DNA from: Chitinophaga polysaccharea
GTDB taxonomy: Bacteria; Bacteroidota; Bacteroidia; Chitinophagales; Chitinophagaceae
Assembly (NCBI RefSeq): GCF_902150045.1
Contig: NZ_CABFVU010000001.1
Location: forward strand, 1,860,001 to 1,924,000
Length of the DNA stretch: 64,000 bases
Direction of reading: 5' to 3'
The notes beneath the pieces were generated by a model. The model worked only from the letters and a program-made list of their open reading frames with translations, had not been told where the DNA came from and did not search any database. This document shows, one piece after another, positions 55,100-64,000 of the stretch (its first letter is position 1; each line of letters starts with the position of its first letter). The translations under genes were made by a program, and so were the position numbers.

Positions 55100-55831
55100 T
55101 TAAGGCTCTTTCTTCTGTACTTTCTGCTTCTGGTATTCTTCAAACGACTGCTTTATATAAAGTAACAGGTCATAGTCGGATGCTGAATTTAAAAACTGGT
55201 ATCCTGGTCTGTACTTATACATGAAGGAATCAAGCTCCGGGCTTTGCAACTTGGTCATCCTTCCCACCAGTTCGGGAGAGTACCGGTAGTCAATGAACTT
55301 CTCCTTCTCCCAGTAAACCAGTTGCTCATGAAACTGCTCTTTTCTTTTACGCACCTTACTCGGCACTAGATAACTTAAAGCAGTGATAGGATTTGCCGGC
55401 AACGTTTTAAGTACATCCATTGCTCCGGGTTTTCGATAATCGAAATACCGGCCATACTCATCACGCATTGCCAGTGAGTCGTTTCTATAGTTTTTACCAC
55501 GCACGTTTACCCCTTGCAGCTCAAACAATCGTTTCTGCAGATAAACATCCTGCGATGACGACATTCCCGGTACCAGCAGTAATTTCGGTGTATAGCTTAA
55601 CATGGAAAATTCAAGTGTATCTCCTGGAACGGCCTCAATATAAAACCGGCCATTTTCATTACTTAATGTACCCGTCATGGTCCTCTTGTTAACAATAGAA
55701 ACAAAAGGTAATCCCGTTTTGGTATCCTGATCCGCTACCATACCAGACAAACGCACCTGTGCGAAAGTTCCTTGCAGGTTAATGAAAAAGAAAAAAAACA
55801 GTGCTCCGATATATGCTGTAAAACGAATCAT
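55100..55831 (-). CDS. Secreted protein with carboxypeptidase-like regulatory domain
   Basis: A 243-residue exported protein. A signal peptide (ending GTFAQ) is followed by a CarboxypepD_reg-like beta-sandwich (VRLSGMVADQDTKTGLPFVS, then GTLSNENGRFYIEAVPGDTLEF) at about 25-110. The C-terminal half is charged and helical (SKVRKRKEQFHEQLVYWEKE). In Bacteroidota this domain also begins TonB-dependent receptors, but no barrel follows here, so the protein is probably periplasmic. It converges on the immunity-lipoprotein gene. Confidence 0.82.
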   Translation of the reverse strand: MIRFTAYIGALFFFFFINLQGTFAQVRLSGMVADQDTKTGLPFVSIVNKRTMTGTLSNENGRFYIEAVPGDTLEFSMLSYTPKLLLVPGMSSSQDVYLQKRLFELQGVNVRGKNYRNDSLAMRDEYGRYFDYRKPGAMDVLKTLPANPITALSYLVPSKVRKRKEQFHEQLVYWEKEKFIDYRYSPELVGRMTKLQSPELDSFMYKYRPGYQFLNSASDYDLLLYIKQSFEEYQKQKVQKKEP

Positions 55832-55992
55832 GAATATAGTAATCCTTCAAATTTAATGTTCCACCCGCAAATGAAAAGTTAAAAAACGGGGAAAATATGA
55901 GTGCTCAACGGCAAAATTATTAATTATCAACGTTATAAATATCCCTCCAATCACTTATTTTTACGGCTGTCACCTGTTATCTTGTAAAAGTC

Positions 55993-56925
55993 ATGCCACA
56001 GAAAATCATCTTTGCAACCCAACATTATCTGTATTTGAAAGACAGGATCCTCTCTATTGCAGGCTCCGCCTGGGAAAATGGGGAATTAGATATCCGCGAT
56101 TTTCCTGATGGGGAACATTATCACCGCATATTGAGTAATGTTAGCAACAAAGAAGTGATTTTGCTTGGAGGCACCATCGATGATAAAGAAACCCTGGAAT
56201 TATATGACCTGGCCAGTGGTTGTATACAGCTGGGAGCTTATTCCCTGACGATCATTATTCCATTCTTTGGGTATTCTACTATGGAACGCGCAGTAAAATA
56301 CGGCGAAATCGTAAAAGCCAAAACACGCGCAGTACTGTTCTCATCGCTGCCCAATACCTCCCGGGGCAACAGGATAGTGATGATTGATCTGCATGTGGAC
56401 GGTATTACCTGGTATTTTGAAAATGATGTTCGCCCGGTGCATTTATATGCGAAAGAGTTTGTAATGAATACGGCCATGGAACTTGCGGCAGGAAAACCAT
56501 TTGTACTGGCCAGCACCGATGCCGGCAGGGCAAAATGGGTGGAATCACTCGCCAACGACCTGCATGTACCGGCGGCATTCGCCTTTAAACGCCGCCTCTC
56601 CGGCGATGAAACAGCCATTACTGCTATCAGTGCCGATGTAAAAAATAAAACGGTGATCATCTATGATGATATGATCCGTACCGGCGGTTCTCTTATCCAT
56701 GCAGCACAATCTTATCGTGATGCAGGCGCCGGAGATATCTTTGTTATCACCACTCATGGCATCTTTGCAGGAAATGGCTTTGAAAAAATTAAAAGCTCAG
56801 GACTCATTAAAAAAGTGGTTTGTACCGATACCCACCCCGGCGCCATGGCCATCAAAGACCCCATGCTGCTCGTCAAATCAGTAGATCAGCTGATCTTCAA
56901 TTACTTTCAGTCACAACACTCCTGA
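55993..56925 (+). CDS. Ribose-phosphate pyrophosphokinase-like protein
   Basis: A 310-residue phosphoribosyltransferase-fold protein resembling PRPP synthetase, which makes PRPP from ribose 5-phosphate and ATP. The two-domain layout is clear: FPDGEHYHRILSNVSNKEVILLGG and IIIPFFGYSTMERAV in the first half, IVMIDLHVDGI in the middle, and the PRPP-binding loop TVIIYDDMIRTGGSLIHAA in the second. Several active-site segments differ from housekeeping Prs, so it is probably a divergent paralogue and its activity needs testing. It is a single gene with no related neighbours. Confidence 0.82.
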   Translation: MPQKIIFATQHYLYLKDRILSIAGSAWENGELDIRDFPDGEHYHRILSNVSNKEVILLGGTIDDKETLELYDLASGCIQLGAYSLTIIIPFFGYSTMERAVKYGEIVKAKTRAVLFSSLPNTSRGNRIVMIDLHVDGITWYFENDVRPVHLYAKEFVMNTAMELAAGKPFVLASTDAGRAKWVESLANDLHVPAAFAFKRRLSGDETAITAISADVKNKTVIIYDDMIRTGGSLIHAAQSYRDAGAGDIFVITTHGIFAGNGFEKIKSSGLIKKVVCTDTHPGAMAIKDPMLLVKSVDQLIFNYFQSQHS

Positions 56926-56959
56926 TTGCTGTTGGCAGGCTATTTGTCATCCAAACACT

Positions 56960-56997
56960 TGTGAACCATGTAGCGGTATGTGAACCATGTAGCAGTA
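56960..56997 (+). repeat. Two tandem 19-bp repeats upstream of the GNAT gene
   Basis: TGTGAACCATGTAGCGGTA at 56960-56978 is followed directly by TGTGAACCATGTAGCAGTA at 56979-56997, differing at one base. They lie 54 bases before an acetyltransferase gene. They could be a tandem operator or a duplication. Confidence 0.75.
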
Positions 56998-57050
56998 TTT
57001 CCTGCAAAATGAAATGGCATAATTGCCATCCACAAATCTGACAAACATTT

Positions 57051-57497
57051 ATGCTTGATTTTCGTATACTCGAATACGGTAGTTGCGACTACCATACCAT
57101 GACTGACCTTCGTAGCGAAGTACTCCGGAAGCCGCTGGGGCTCACATTTTCGGCAGAACAACTACAGAAGGAGATGAACGACATCTTCATTGCGGGCTTT
57201 ACTCAGCACAATGACCAGGAAACAATTGCAGGCTGCTGTATACTTACCCCTTTGAATGAAAACACCGTACAACTAAGGCAGATGGCGGTATCGCCCGGCT
57301 TTCAGGGAAAAGGTATCGGCAGAGAAATTGTAGTATTCGCGGAACAATATGCCCGTAGCAACGGCTTTGATGAATTAACCATGCACGCCCGGAAAGAAGC
57401 CACCGGGTTCTATCTTAAACTGGGGTATAAAATCTGTGGAGAAGAATTTACAGAGGTGGGCATTCCACACTACGAAATGAGGAAAAACCTGAAATAA
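57051..57497 (+). CDS. GNAT N-acetyltransferase
   Basis: A 148-residue acetyl-CoA-dependent acetyltransferase. The binding core is VQLRQMAVSPGFQGKGIGREIVVFAE with the QGKGIG pyrophosphate loop at about 95-100, followed by GFDELTMHARKEATGFYLKLGYK. The ElaA/PhnO-like small form suggests a small-molecule substrate; which one is unknown. It is a single gene downstream of a tandem repeat. Confidence 0.88.
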   Translation: MLDFRILEYGSCDYHTMTDLRSEVLRKPLGLTFSAEQLQKEMNDIFIAGFTQHNDQETIAGCCILTPLNENTVQLRQMAVSPGFQGKGIGREIVVFAEQYARSNGFDELTMHARKEATGFYLKLGYKICGEEFTEVGIPHYEMRKNLK

Positions 57498-57630
57498 TTA
57501 TTTTTTTGCTTCTGCAACCCATTGTAGAAGGCGTTTTGATTGTATTGTTATATTGATGGATAAGCAATGTAACAACAGACAGTATCGGAATCCTGTCAAA
57601 AAATTTTGTAACCAAATCTTTCATAATACG

Positions 57631-60600
57631 ATGAGAAGCCATGTACTAGCCTGGTCGGGGCTGTGCTATGCCTTTTTCTGCTATACCTCCAGCAGCGCAT
57701 ACGCAAAACCCGAAGGGTATCTCACAGCAAAACAGCTGCAAGCCGATACCACCGTTCCGGTAGTGATTAAACCCGCTGCTGCTGATTCCAGTGTTAAACC
57801 TAAACAGGATACCACTGTTCCGGTAGTGATCAAACCTGCTGCATCCGACTCCACTGTTAAACCTAAACAGGATACTTCCAAACCAGTTGCTGATACCGCA
57901 AAACCTGTAGCTAAACCCAAAGAGGATACCGCACTCATCCTCCCACCGGACTCCGCTACCGCAAAAAGCGAAGTAGGAAAATTCCAGCTTTCAGGAACAG
58001 TGAAAGATGATAAAGGCACTCCCATTCCCGGAGCCATTATCCGTAACAAAACAACTAAACTGAATGCACAGGCAGATCCAACCGGTCAATACAGCATCAA
58101 GGCTGCCATACGCGATACCATACTCGTTACTGCCCCTACCTTTGGCGAACAGTCCATTCCGGTAGAAAAAAGAGGAGAGCTAAATGTTACACTGGTTCCC
58201 TCCAACGCTACTAAAAAAGTATTGGGAGAAGTAGTGGTCACCGCCCTCGGCATTAAAAAGAATCCCCGCTCTGTAGGTTATGCCATACAGGAAGTAAGCG
58301 GTAACGCTGTACAGGAAGCAAAAGAAGTAAACTTTGTAAACGCCCTCACAGGAAAAGTTCCCGGTGTGCAGATCAGCTCCAATACCGGTTCCATGGGCGG
58401 CGCCAGCAAAATTACCATCCGTGGGGTGAAATCCATTCTGGGCGACAATAACGCCTTCTTTGTACTGGACGGTGTACCAATGATGAACAACGTCACCAAT
58501 GATCCCGGTCAGCAAAATGGCGGCGGTGGTTATGACTACGGTAGCCCAATGCAGGATATCAACCCGGAAGACATTGAAAATATCTCCGTTCTCAAAGGGG
58601 CAGCCGCAACCGCTCTCTACGGAAGCCGCGGAGCTAACGGCGTTCTCCAGATAACCACTAAAAAACGCCCGGATACTGAAAAAGGAATCGGGGTTACTTA
58701 CAGCCTCAATGCCCAGATAGACCAGGTAGCCGTACTGCCAAAGTACCAGAATATGTATGGCGGCGGTAATGCAGGCAAATTCGATACCCTGTACTACAAC
58801 GAGCATCCCGAAGGCTTCCTTAATGAACAAAGCGCTACTTATGATGATAACAATGGTAAAGGCCGTTACGACCTGATGCCGCAATACGCTGTAGACGAAT
58901 CATGGGGACCAAAACTGAACGGACAAATCATCCGTCCTTACTGGTCATGGGATAAAAATAAAAATAACCCGTATTTCGGTCAAACCGACACCTGGTCGCC
59001 TCACCCGAATAATGTGAAAGACTTCTACAAAACAGGTTTTACACTTACAAATAATATCTCCATGGCAGGCAGCGATGATAAAGGAAGCTTCCGCCTGTCG
59101 TACGGTAATATGGATCAAACCTTCGTACTTCCCAATGCTACCAACAAAAGAAACAATCTCTCTTTCAATGGTAGCTATGAGCTCACAAAAGGAGTAAAAG
59201 CCGTGGCCTCCATGAACTATACTTCCTTAAATGTGAAAGGCCGGCCTGGCACAGGTTTTACCGGGCCCAACCCTACATTGCAGTTCACCATGTACGGTCA
59301 GCGCCAGCTGGATATAGAAAAAGAAAAAAGATATAAATACGATGATGGTTCCCAGATTACCTGGAACCGCCGCGCCTGGGACGATCCAAGCATTTCCTCC
59401 AGTAACGGCCCTTATTGGAACCGTTATATGGACTATGAAACAGATAGCCGTAACAGGCTCTTTGGATCTGCAGGACTGGATATAGATGCTACAAAATGGC
59501 TTTCCTTCTCCGGCCGCGTTTTCATGGATGATTACAACACACTCGAAGAAGAAAGAACTGCAAAAGATTATCTGGTAGGCGGATATATCAAACGTGTAAG
59601 AAGCAACCGCGAAATGAACTACCAGTTAACAGCGGACATCAAGAAGGATTTTGGTAAAGACTTCCAGCTGAATGCCACCGTAGGAGGAAATGTGATGCAC
59701 CGGAAATGGACCGTTACCGGCGGTATAGCCCAGGGAGGCCTGATCACTAAAGGTGTTTATAACCTTGCTAATTCTGTACAACCTGCACAGTCAATTGATC
59801 AGTACTACGAAAAACAGATCAACTCCGTTTTTGCCACTGCTAACCTCGGCTATAAGAACCTCCTGTTCCTCGACCTCACCGGCCGTAGCGACTGGTCTTC
59901 CACCCTGGTAAAAGGCAATAACCAGTACTTCTATCCATCTGCTTCCCTTTCCTTCGTATTCTCCGATCTGCTGAAAGAATGGAAATGGCTGACATTCGGT
60001 AAATTAAGAGGTAGCGTTGCTGCGGTGGGTAACGATGCCGATCCATACAGGATCTATAACACATATGATTTCATCCCGCCTTTCGGCAGCAACCCGGTTA
60101 CACAGTTCTCTCCAACTTTATTCAACGAAGACCTGAAACCGGAACGTACTACCGAAGTGGAAACAGGGGTGGAATTAAAATTCCTGGACAGCCGTATCGG
60201 TGTTGACTTCACTTATTACAGACGTGTTACCAAAGATCAGATCATCACACTGGCGCTGCCAACAGCTACCGGCTTCACCGGTGCCTATGTGAATGGCGGA
60301 AGCGTGGAAAACAAGGGTATTGAAATAGGTCTGAACCTGAATCCCATCCGCCTGAAAAATGGCTTCCGCTGGGATATCAGCGCCAACCTCGCCCGCAACC
60401 GTAATAAGGTACTGAACCTGGATATTGCACAGTACAATACTTCACTGGACTTCCTGACCATCGGCACCGACCGCCGTACACAGAAAGTGTCTGTAGTAGG
60501 CCAGGTGGGTGAACCACTGGGAACCATCCGCGGTACCGACTACACCTACCTCAACGGCCAGAAAGTAGTAGATGCGCTCGGTCGTTATGTGCCCAGCGAA

Positions 60601-61152
60601 ATCAAACCTATCGGTAACGCATATCCTGACTATGTAGGCGGTGTTACAAACACATTTACATTCAAAGGAATTTACCTGTCGGCACTGGTTGACTTCCAGC
60701 ACGGGGGCGATTTCTTCTCCTACACTAACCTGTACGGAAATAAATCCGGTTTGCTGGAATCTACCGTAGAAAACGGCATTCGTGAAAATGGTATCATTGT
60801 TCCCGGTGTTACCGCCGACGGACATGCCAATACTACGAAGATCAGCGCCCAGGATCACTTCAACTATAACGGTGGAAACGTGATCAGCAAGGCCAATCTT
60901 TATGATGCCAGCTATATCTACCTGAGAGAAGCCAAAATAGGTTATAACCTGCCGGAATCATGGTATAAGAAGATAGGCGCACAGGCTGCACGTATTTCCC
61001 TTTACGGACGTAACCTGTGGCTGATCAAATCCAATGCACCAAATGTGGATCCGTCCAACATCCTCAACTCTGCATCTAACGTACAGGGTATTGAAGGTGG
61101 CGCACTGCCATCACTCCGGTCTTATGGATTAAACCTGAATGTATCATTCTAA
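57631..61152 (+). CDS. SusC/RagA-family TonB-dependent receptor
   Basis: A 1173-residue outer-membrane importer. A signal peptide (MRSHVLAWSGLCYAFFCYTS, then SSAYA) is followed by an unusual Pro/Thr-rich repeat linker (about residues 38-101). Next come a CarboxypepD_reg domain (FQLSGTVKDDKGTPIPGAII), the plug (LGEVVVTALGIKKNPRSVGY, then GKVPGVQISSNTGSMGGASK and ITIRGV), and the 22-strand barrel ending SYGLNLNVSF. It forms a pair with the SusD-type gene 11 bases downstream to take up large oligomers, often glycans. No glycosidase or sensor gene is adjacent, so the substrate is unknown. ATG 57631 starts the signal peptide; an earlier in-frame start would prefix it with 26 residues. Confidence 0.94.
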   Translation: MRSHVLAWSGLCYAFFCYTSSSAYAKPEGYLTAKQLQADTTVPVVIKPAAADSSVKPKQDTTVPVVIKPAASDSTVKPKQDTSKPVADTAKPVAKPKEDTALILPPDSATAKSEVGKFQLSGTVKDDKGTPIPGAIIRNKTTKLNAQADPTGQYSIKAAIRDTILVTAPTFGEQSIPVEKRGELNVTLVPSNATKKVLGEVVVTALGIKKNPRSVGYAIQEVSGNAVQEAKEVNFVNALTGKVPGVQISSNTGSMGGASKITIRGVKSILGDNNAFFVLDGVPMMNNVTNDPGQQNGGGGYDYGSPMQDINPEDIENISVLKGAAATALYGSRGANGVLQITTKKRPDTEKGIGVTYSLNAQIDQVAVLPKYQNMYGGGNAGKFDTLYYNEHPEGFLNEQSATYDDNNGKGRYDLMPQYAVDESWGPKLNGQIIRPYWSWDKNKNNPYFGQTDTWSPHPNNVKDFYKTGFTLTNNISMAGSDDKGSFRLSYGNMDQTFVLPNATNKRNNLSFNGSYELTKGVKAVASMNYTSLNVKGRPGTGFTGPNPTLQFTMYGQRQLDIEKEKRYKYDDGSQITWNRRAWDDPSISSSNGPYWNRYMDYETDSRNRLFGSAGLDIDATKWLSFSGRVFMDDYNTLEEERTAKDYLVGGYIKRVRSNREMNYQLTADIKKDFGKDFQLNATVGGNVMHRKWTVTGGIAQGGLITKGVYNLANSVQPAQSIDQYYEKQINSVFATANLGYKNLLFLDLTGRSDWSSTLVKGNNQYFYPSASLSFVFSDLLKEWKWLTFGKLRGSVAAVGNDADPYRIYNTYDFIPPFGSNPVTQFSPTLFNEDLKPERTTEVETGVELKFLDSRIGVDFTYYRRVTKDQIITLALPTATGFTGAYVNGGSVENKGIEIGLNLNPIRLKNGFRWDISANLARNRNKVLNLDIAQYNTSLDFLTIGTDRRTQKVSVVGQVGEPLGTIRGTDYTYLNGQKVVDALGRYVPSEIKPIGNAYPDYVGGVTNTFTFKGIYLSALVDFQHGGDFFSYTNLYGNKSGLLESTVENGIRENGIIVPGVTADGHANTTKISAQDHFNYNGGNVISKANLYDASYIYLREAKIGYNLPESWYKKIGAQAARISLYGRNLWLIKSNAPNVDPSNILNSASNVQGIEGGALPSLRSYGLNLNVSF
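57744..57869 (+). repeat. Two in-frame 63-bp repeats in the SusC linker
   Basis: The 63-bp units at 57744-57806 and 57807-57869 each encode 21 residues starting DTTVPVVIKPAA and ending VKPKQ. A degenerate third copy (DTSKPVADTAKPVAKPKE) follows. They give a proline-rich periplasmic spacer between signal peptide and receptor. Confidence 0.88.
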
Positions 61153-61163
61153 ATTTTGTGAAG

Positions 61164-62654
61164 ATGACTAAAAAGATTCTTAAATATAGCAGCATCCTGT
61201 TCCTGTTGGTTTCTCTGGTGGTAACCAGCTGTAAAAAGCTGGATGATATGAACCGTGATCCAACCAAACCAACCACCGCGGCGCCGGCAAACCTGCTCAC
61301 CGGCGCTCAGAAAAGCACCATGGACATGCTTTACAGCGGGTTACAAAATGGCTTCATTGCCATGAACTATGCACAATACTGGACAGGCAACTCCAGGACC
61401 AATGATAGCCAGTTCAATCTCGATGAAGGTAATAACGCCGCTTTCTGGAATACACTGTACAGGATATCCCTGCACAACCTCGACGACCTGGTGAAACAAA
61501 ACAACGCCAACCCGGGGCTTCCGGGCGTGGTAAATCAAAACGCTATTGCAAAAATCACCAGCGCCTGGATATACCAGATCCTGGCAGATACCTACGGAAA
61601 TATTCCATACTCACAAAGCTTCCAAGGTAGCAGCAACATTACCCCTCAATATGACGACGCCCAAACCATTTATAACTCCCTGCTCGATACCCTGCAGGCA
61701 CAAATAAATATACTGGACTCGTCACAGGTAAGCTTTGAAACCGGGGATATCATTTATAACGGAGATGTGATAAAATGGAAAAAACTGGCAAATTCACTGA
61801 TGCTCAGGTTAGCTATCCGTATGGCAGATGCAAATCCGACAAAAGCCAAACAGGTGATAGAAGCACATTACAAAGACGCCCTCAGCAATAACCAGGACAA
61901 TGCACAGTTCCAGTACCTGGATGCTGCTCCAAATAAATTTCCTTATAATGAATCCGAACGCGCTATCATCGACTTTTCTGTAACCTCCACCCTGGTAGAT
62001 TATATGAAAAGTGTAAATGATCCGCGCCTCGGTATTTATGCCCGTCCTTCAAAAGATGATGACACTATCAAAGGCCTAACATACGGCTCTGCTGCCTCCG
62101 ATCCGGACCGGCTTTCAGAAGGGCACTACTCCTTCCCCGGCACACAGATCTATAAATCCACCATGCCAGGTATCCTGATGGCCTACTCGGAAGTGGAATT
62201 TATCCTGGCCGAAGCCGCTGCAAGAGGCATGAGCGTAGGCGATGATGCCGCTACACATTATGCAAAAGGTATCACCGCTTCTATCAACTACTGGCGCACG
62301 CTCACCAACAATACAGACATTACAGACGCTACTATTGAGGCATATATTGCAAAAGTGCCTTACGTGGCGGGCGACTGGAGAAATGTGATAGGCACTCAGA
62401 AATGGTTAGCGCTTTATCCACAAGGCTTCCAGGCATGGTTTGAAAGAACCAGGCTGCATTTCAGCAAACCAGGTGGCCAGTCACTGTTCATCGCTCCAAA
62501 ATCCGGTTCCCTGGATCCCAGCGTAACAATGGTTCCTTACCGGTTAACTTATCTGCAATCCGAACAAACACAGAACAAAGCCAGCTACGAAAAAGCAGCT
62601 TCGGCCATCGGTGGTGATAAAAAAGGCACCAAACTGTGGTATAATAAATACTGA
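61164..62654 (+). CDS. SusD/RagB-family outer-membrane lipoprotein
   Basis: A 496-residue surface lipoprotein that forms the lid of the SusC transporter. The signal peptide ends VVTSCKKLDD with the lipid-bearing cysteine. It belongs to the SusD-like_2 subgroup, seen from NLLTGAQKSTMDMLYSGLQ, MNYAQYWTGNSR, ITSAWIYQILADTYGNIPYSQS and the C-terminal SEVEFILAEAAARG. The ATG at 61164 is preferred over a GTG two codons earlier. It lies 11 bases after the susC stop, in one operon ending at a strong terminator. Confidence 0.94.
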   Translation: MTKKILKYSSILFLLVSLVVTSCKKLDDMNRDPTKPTTAAPANLLTGAQKSTMDMLYSGLQNGFIAMNYAQYWTGNSRTNDSQFNLDEGNNAAFWNTLYRISLHNLDDLVKQNNANPGLPGVVNQNAIAKITSAWIYQILADTYGNIPYSQSFQGSSNITPQYDDAQTIYNSLLDTLQAQINILDSSQVSFETGDIIYNGDVIKWKKLANSLMLRLAIRMADANPTKAKQVIEAHYKDALSNNQDNAQFQYLDAAPNKFPYNESERAIIDFSVTSTLVDYMKSVNDPRLGIYARPSKDDDTIKGLTYGSAASDPDRLSEGHYSFPGTQIYKSTMPGILMAYSEVEFILAEAAARGMSVGDDAATHYAKGITASINYWRTLTNNTDITDATIEAYIAKVPYVAGDWRNVIGTQKWLALYPQGFQAWFERTRLHFSKPGGQSLFIAPKSGSLDPSVTMVPYRLTYLQSEQTQNKASYEKAASAIGGDKKGTKLWYNKY

Positions 62655-62690
62655 TACAACAATCAACTATAGCTAAACAACAATCTACCG

Positions 62691-62718
62691 GCGCCTGCAT
62701 CTGCAGGCGCTTCTTTTT
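62691..62718 (+). terminator. Rho-independent terminator after susD
   Basis: GCGCCTGCA, loop TC, TGCAGGCGC, then TTCTTTTTTT. The stem is perfect. Confidence 0.9.
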
Positions 62719-62763
62719 TTTATACTGATTTATTTATCTTTAACCCCACCTATATTAGCAATT

Positions 62764-63480
62764 ATGAGGAAAGTACTGTTAACAATGGCCCTGCTGGCTA
62801 TTGTACATTTTGTGTCCGCACAGGAAACAACGCATGCCTACCAGAACTGGTATACCTATTTTGGTACTATGAAAATTAACAGCAAATGGGCGGTGCCTTT
62901 CGACGTACAGTTACGTATCAGGGATGGCATCAGCAATAAAGGACAGCTGCTCATGCGTGGAGGATTGCAATATTCCGTTAACAAACGGGATCATATTTTA
63001 CTGGGCTATTCCTTTATTCCCACCTACAATAATACAAGCAATACCTGGCTGCCGGAACACCGCATCTTCGAACAATATATCCATAAGGCAAAAAAACTGG
63101 ATATGACACACCGGGTACGACTGGAACAACGCTGGGTTTCACAACCATCAGCACCGGGAGATCCGCATGCGATCGGTAACTGGAAGTATGGCAACCGCGC
63201 CCGCTACTTCAATCGCACACAACTCCCGGTCTTACATAAAAAAGCAGCCACCCCGTTTTATGTGGCCTTACAGGATGAGATCTTTCTGAACCTGTGGGGA
63301 AACGACATCAGTAACCTGCTGTTCGATCAAAACCGCTTCCTTGTTGCCTTTGGATACCAGTTCAATGCAAACCTCAAAGCAGACATCGGCTACATGAACC
63401 AGTTAGTACAGGTTACCTCCGGGGCTAAAACCATGAATCATATCCTGCACTTCAGCGTATTCCAGAACATCAACCTGTAA
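62764..63480 (+). CDS. DUF2490 outer-membrane protein
   Basis: A 238-residue exported protein of the DUF2490 family. A signal peptide (LLTMALLAIVHFVSAQ) precedes amphipathic strands typical of a small outer-membrane barrel: NWYTYFGTMKINSKWAVPFD, GGLQYSVNKRDHILLGYSF, HRVRLEQRWVS and the aromatic C-terminus ILHFSVFQNINL. The family's role is unknown. It follows the susCD terminator, so it is probably a separate unit. Confidence 0.88.
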   Translation: MRKVLLTMALLAIVHFVSAQETTHAYQNWYTYFGTMKINSKWAVPFDVQLRIRDGISNKGQLLMRGGLQYSVNKRDHILLGYSFIPTYNNTSNTWLPEHRIFEQYIHKAKKLDMTHRVRLEQRWVSQPSAPGDPHAIGNWKYGNRARYFNRTQLPVLHKKAATPFYVALQDEIFLNLWGNDISNLLFDQNRFLVAFGYQFNANLKADIGYMNQLVQVTSGAKTMNHILHFSVFQNINL

Positions 63481-63599
63481 TTTCAACAGGGTCGTGAATA
63501 TTCCGGGGAGATGAAAACGGAATATCCATTTCCCGGAATATTCAGAATATCAAACTAATCATTATAATCAGTGGAATCCTGGGTCAGGCAAAATCCGCA

Positions 63600-64000
63600 T
63601 CAGCGGTAATTACTAAATTTCGATTTGAGTATTCCCGCGAAATTGCGGTAGGCTTCCTCTGTCTGGAAAGCACTGGTAGGAATAAGGAAGAAGGTTTTCT
63701 TATCGCGGTAGAGGAAAAAGAATTTCTCAGTTTCCACTACCCGGGAAAAATTATTCCAGCTGATATTCCGGGGATGGTCACTGCCACGGGTGGTAATCAA
63801 TAACCCCTCCTCAGAATACTTAAGATGTATACTGTCTTTAAAAGTAGCCGCCTTATTATAAATGGAAATGGGCAACAGGTACCAGAATACCCAGCCAAGC
63901 ACCAGTATCATGATAACAATACCGGTAAGGGCGCCAGTGGTCACTACACTGAAAAAATATCCTGTTAAAGTAGCAAGTAGTAAGATAATGAGCGTGTTGC
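63600..64000 (-). CDS. YcxB-like membrane protein, partial
   Basis: A small membrane protein whose frame is open to the right edge, so the N-terminus lies outside the window. The visible part has two hydrophobic spans (NTLIILLLATLTGYFFSVV and ALTGIVIMILVLGWVFWYLL) followed by a PH-like domain with HLKYSEEGLLITTRGSD, ISWNNFSRVVETEKFFFLY and FFLIPTSAF. This is the YcxB C-terminal-domain pattern found in many bacterial proteins of unknown function. Confidence 0.82.
   Translation of the reverse strand, partial: NTLIILLLATLTGYFFSVVTTGALTGIVIMILVLGWVFWYLLPISIYNKAATFKDSIHLKYSEEGLLITTRGSDHPRNISWNNFSRVVETEKFFFLYRDKKTFFLIPTSAFQTEEAYRNFAGILKSKFSNYR

Noticed and set aside
56960..56997. CRISPR-type repeat
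   Set aside because: There are only two copies, directly abutting without spacers, and no cas genes occur in the window.

Overview
The window looks like chromosomal DNA from a Bacteroidota member of the Chitinophaga type (Chitinophagaceae). The evidence is a SusC/SusD pair, many lipoproteins starting 'CKK', the Bacteroidota tube protein TssD/Hcp, the acpP-fabF-rnc order, glutaminyl- and glutamyl-tRNA synthetases side by side, and repeated TAnnTTTG promoter elements instead of Shine-Dalgarno sites. No phage, insertion sequence or CRISPR array was recognised. The genus is an inference.

Layout. 1-3.7 kb: end of a TauE/SafE transporter, then D-lactate dehydrogenase, fumC and an enoyl-CoA hydratase on the minus strand. 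3.7-6.5 kb: a frameshifted surface lipoprotein in a decayed-looking stretch, an outer-membrane protein, and a free-standing B12-binding domain. 6.5-10.5 kb: glnS, a VapBC toxin-antitoxin pair, gltX. 10.6-17.4 kb: polysaccharide deacetylase, lipoprotein, tatD, asparaginase, aqpZ, tRNA-Ser(GGA), a secreted protein, a DUF3817 membrane protein. 17.5-25.4 kb: regulators (two AraC, one LuxR, one Crp), an acetyltransferase, a lone TssD/Hcp, a SnoaL-like protein, a methyltransferase and a cysteine-free peroxiredoxin-like protein, with a gene-poor 1 kb stretch at 21.9-22.8 kb. 25.8-32.8 kb: a bestrophin-like channel, then jetA-jetB-jetC of a type I Wadjet (MukBEF/SMC-like anti-plasmid) system. The nuclease gene jetD is absent; its expected place is taken by a 5'-truncated, frameshifted dehydrogenase pseudogene. 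33-38.5 kb: cydAB, a WYL regulator, a DJ-1/PfpI-GyrI fusion and a GyrI-like protein. 38.5-40.8 kb: acpP-fabF-rnc. 41.2-46.9 kb: a complete tripartite RND efflux operon. 47.1-55 kb: a secreted lectin-like protein, then a type VI secretion effector cassette: VgrG, a 61-residue protein, a 1291-residue PAAR-like protein ending in GH19 and murein-endopeptidase-like domains, and an overlapping lipoprotein that is probably its immunity protein. 55-64 kb: a regulatory-domain protein, a PRPP-synthetase-like protein, an acetyltransferase, SusC/SusD, a DUF2490 protein and a partial YcxB-like protein.

How they work together. The two most interesting loci are the jetABC cluster and the VgrG/PAAR-like effector cassette. 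The first carries the SMC-like loader and motor subunits without the DNA-cutting partner, so it may be a disarmed defence system or an SMC complex kept for another role. The second appears to deliver a two-enzyme peptidoglycan hydrolase with self-protection. The TssD gene at 19.2 kb could supply tube protein, but no sheath, baseplate or ATPase genes are visible, so the secretion machine must lie elsewhere in the genome.
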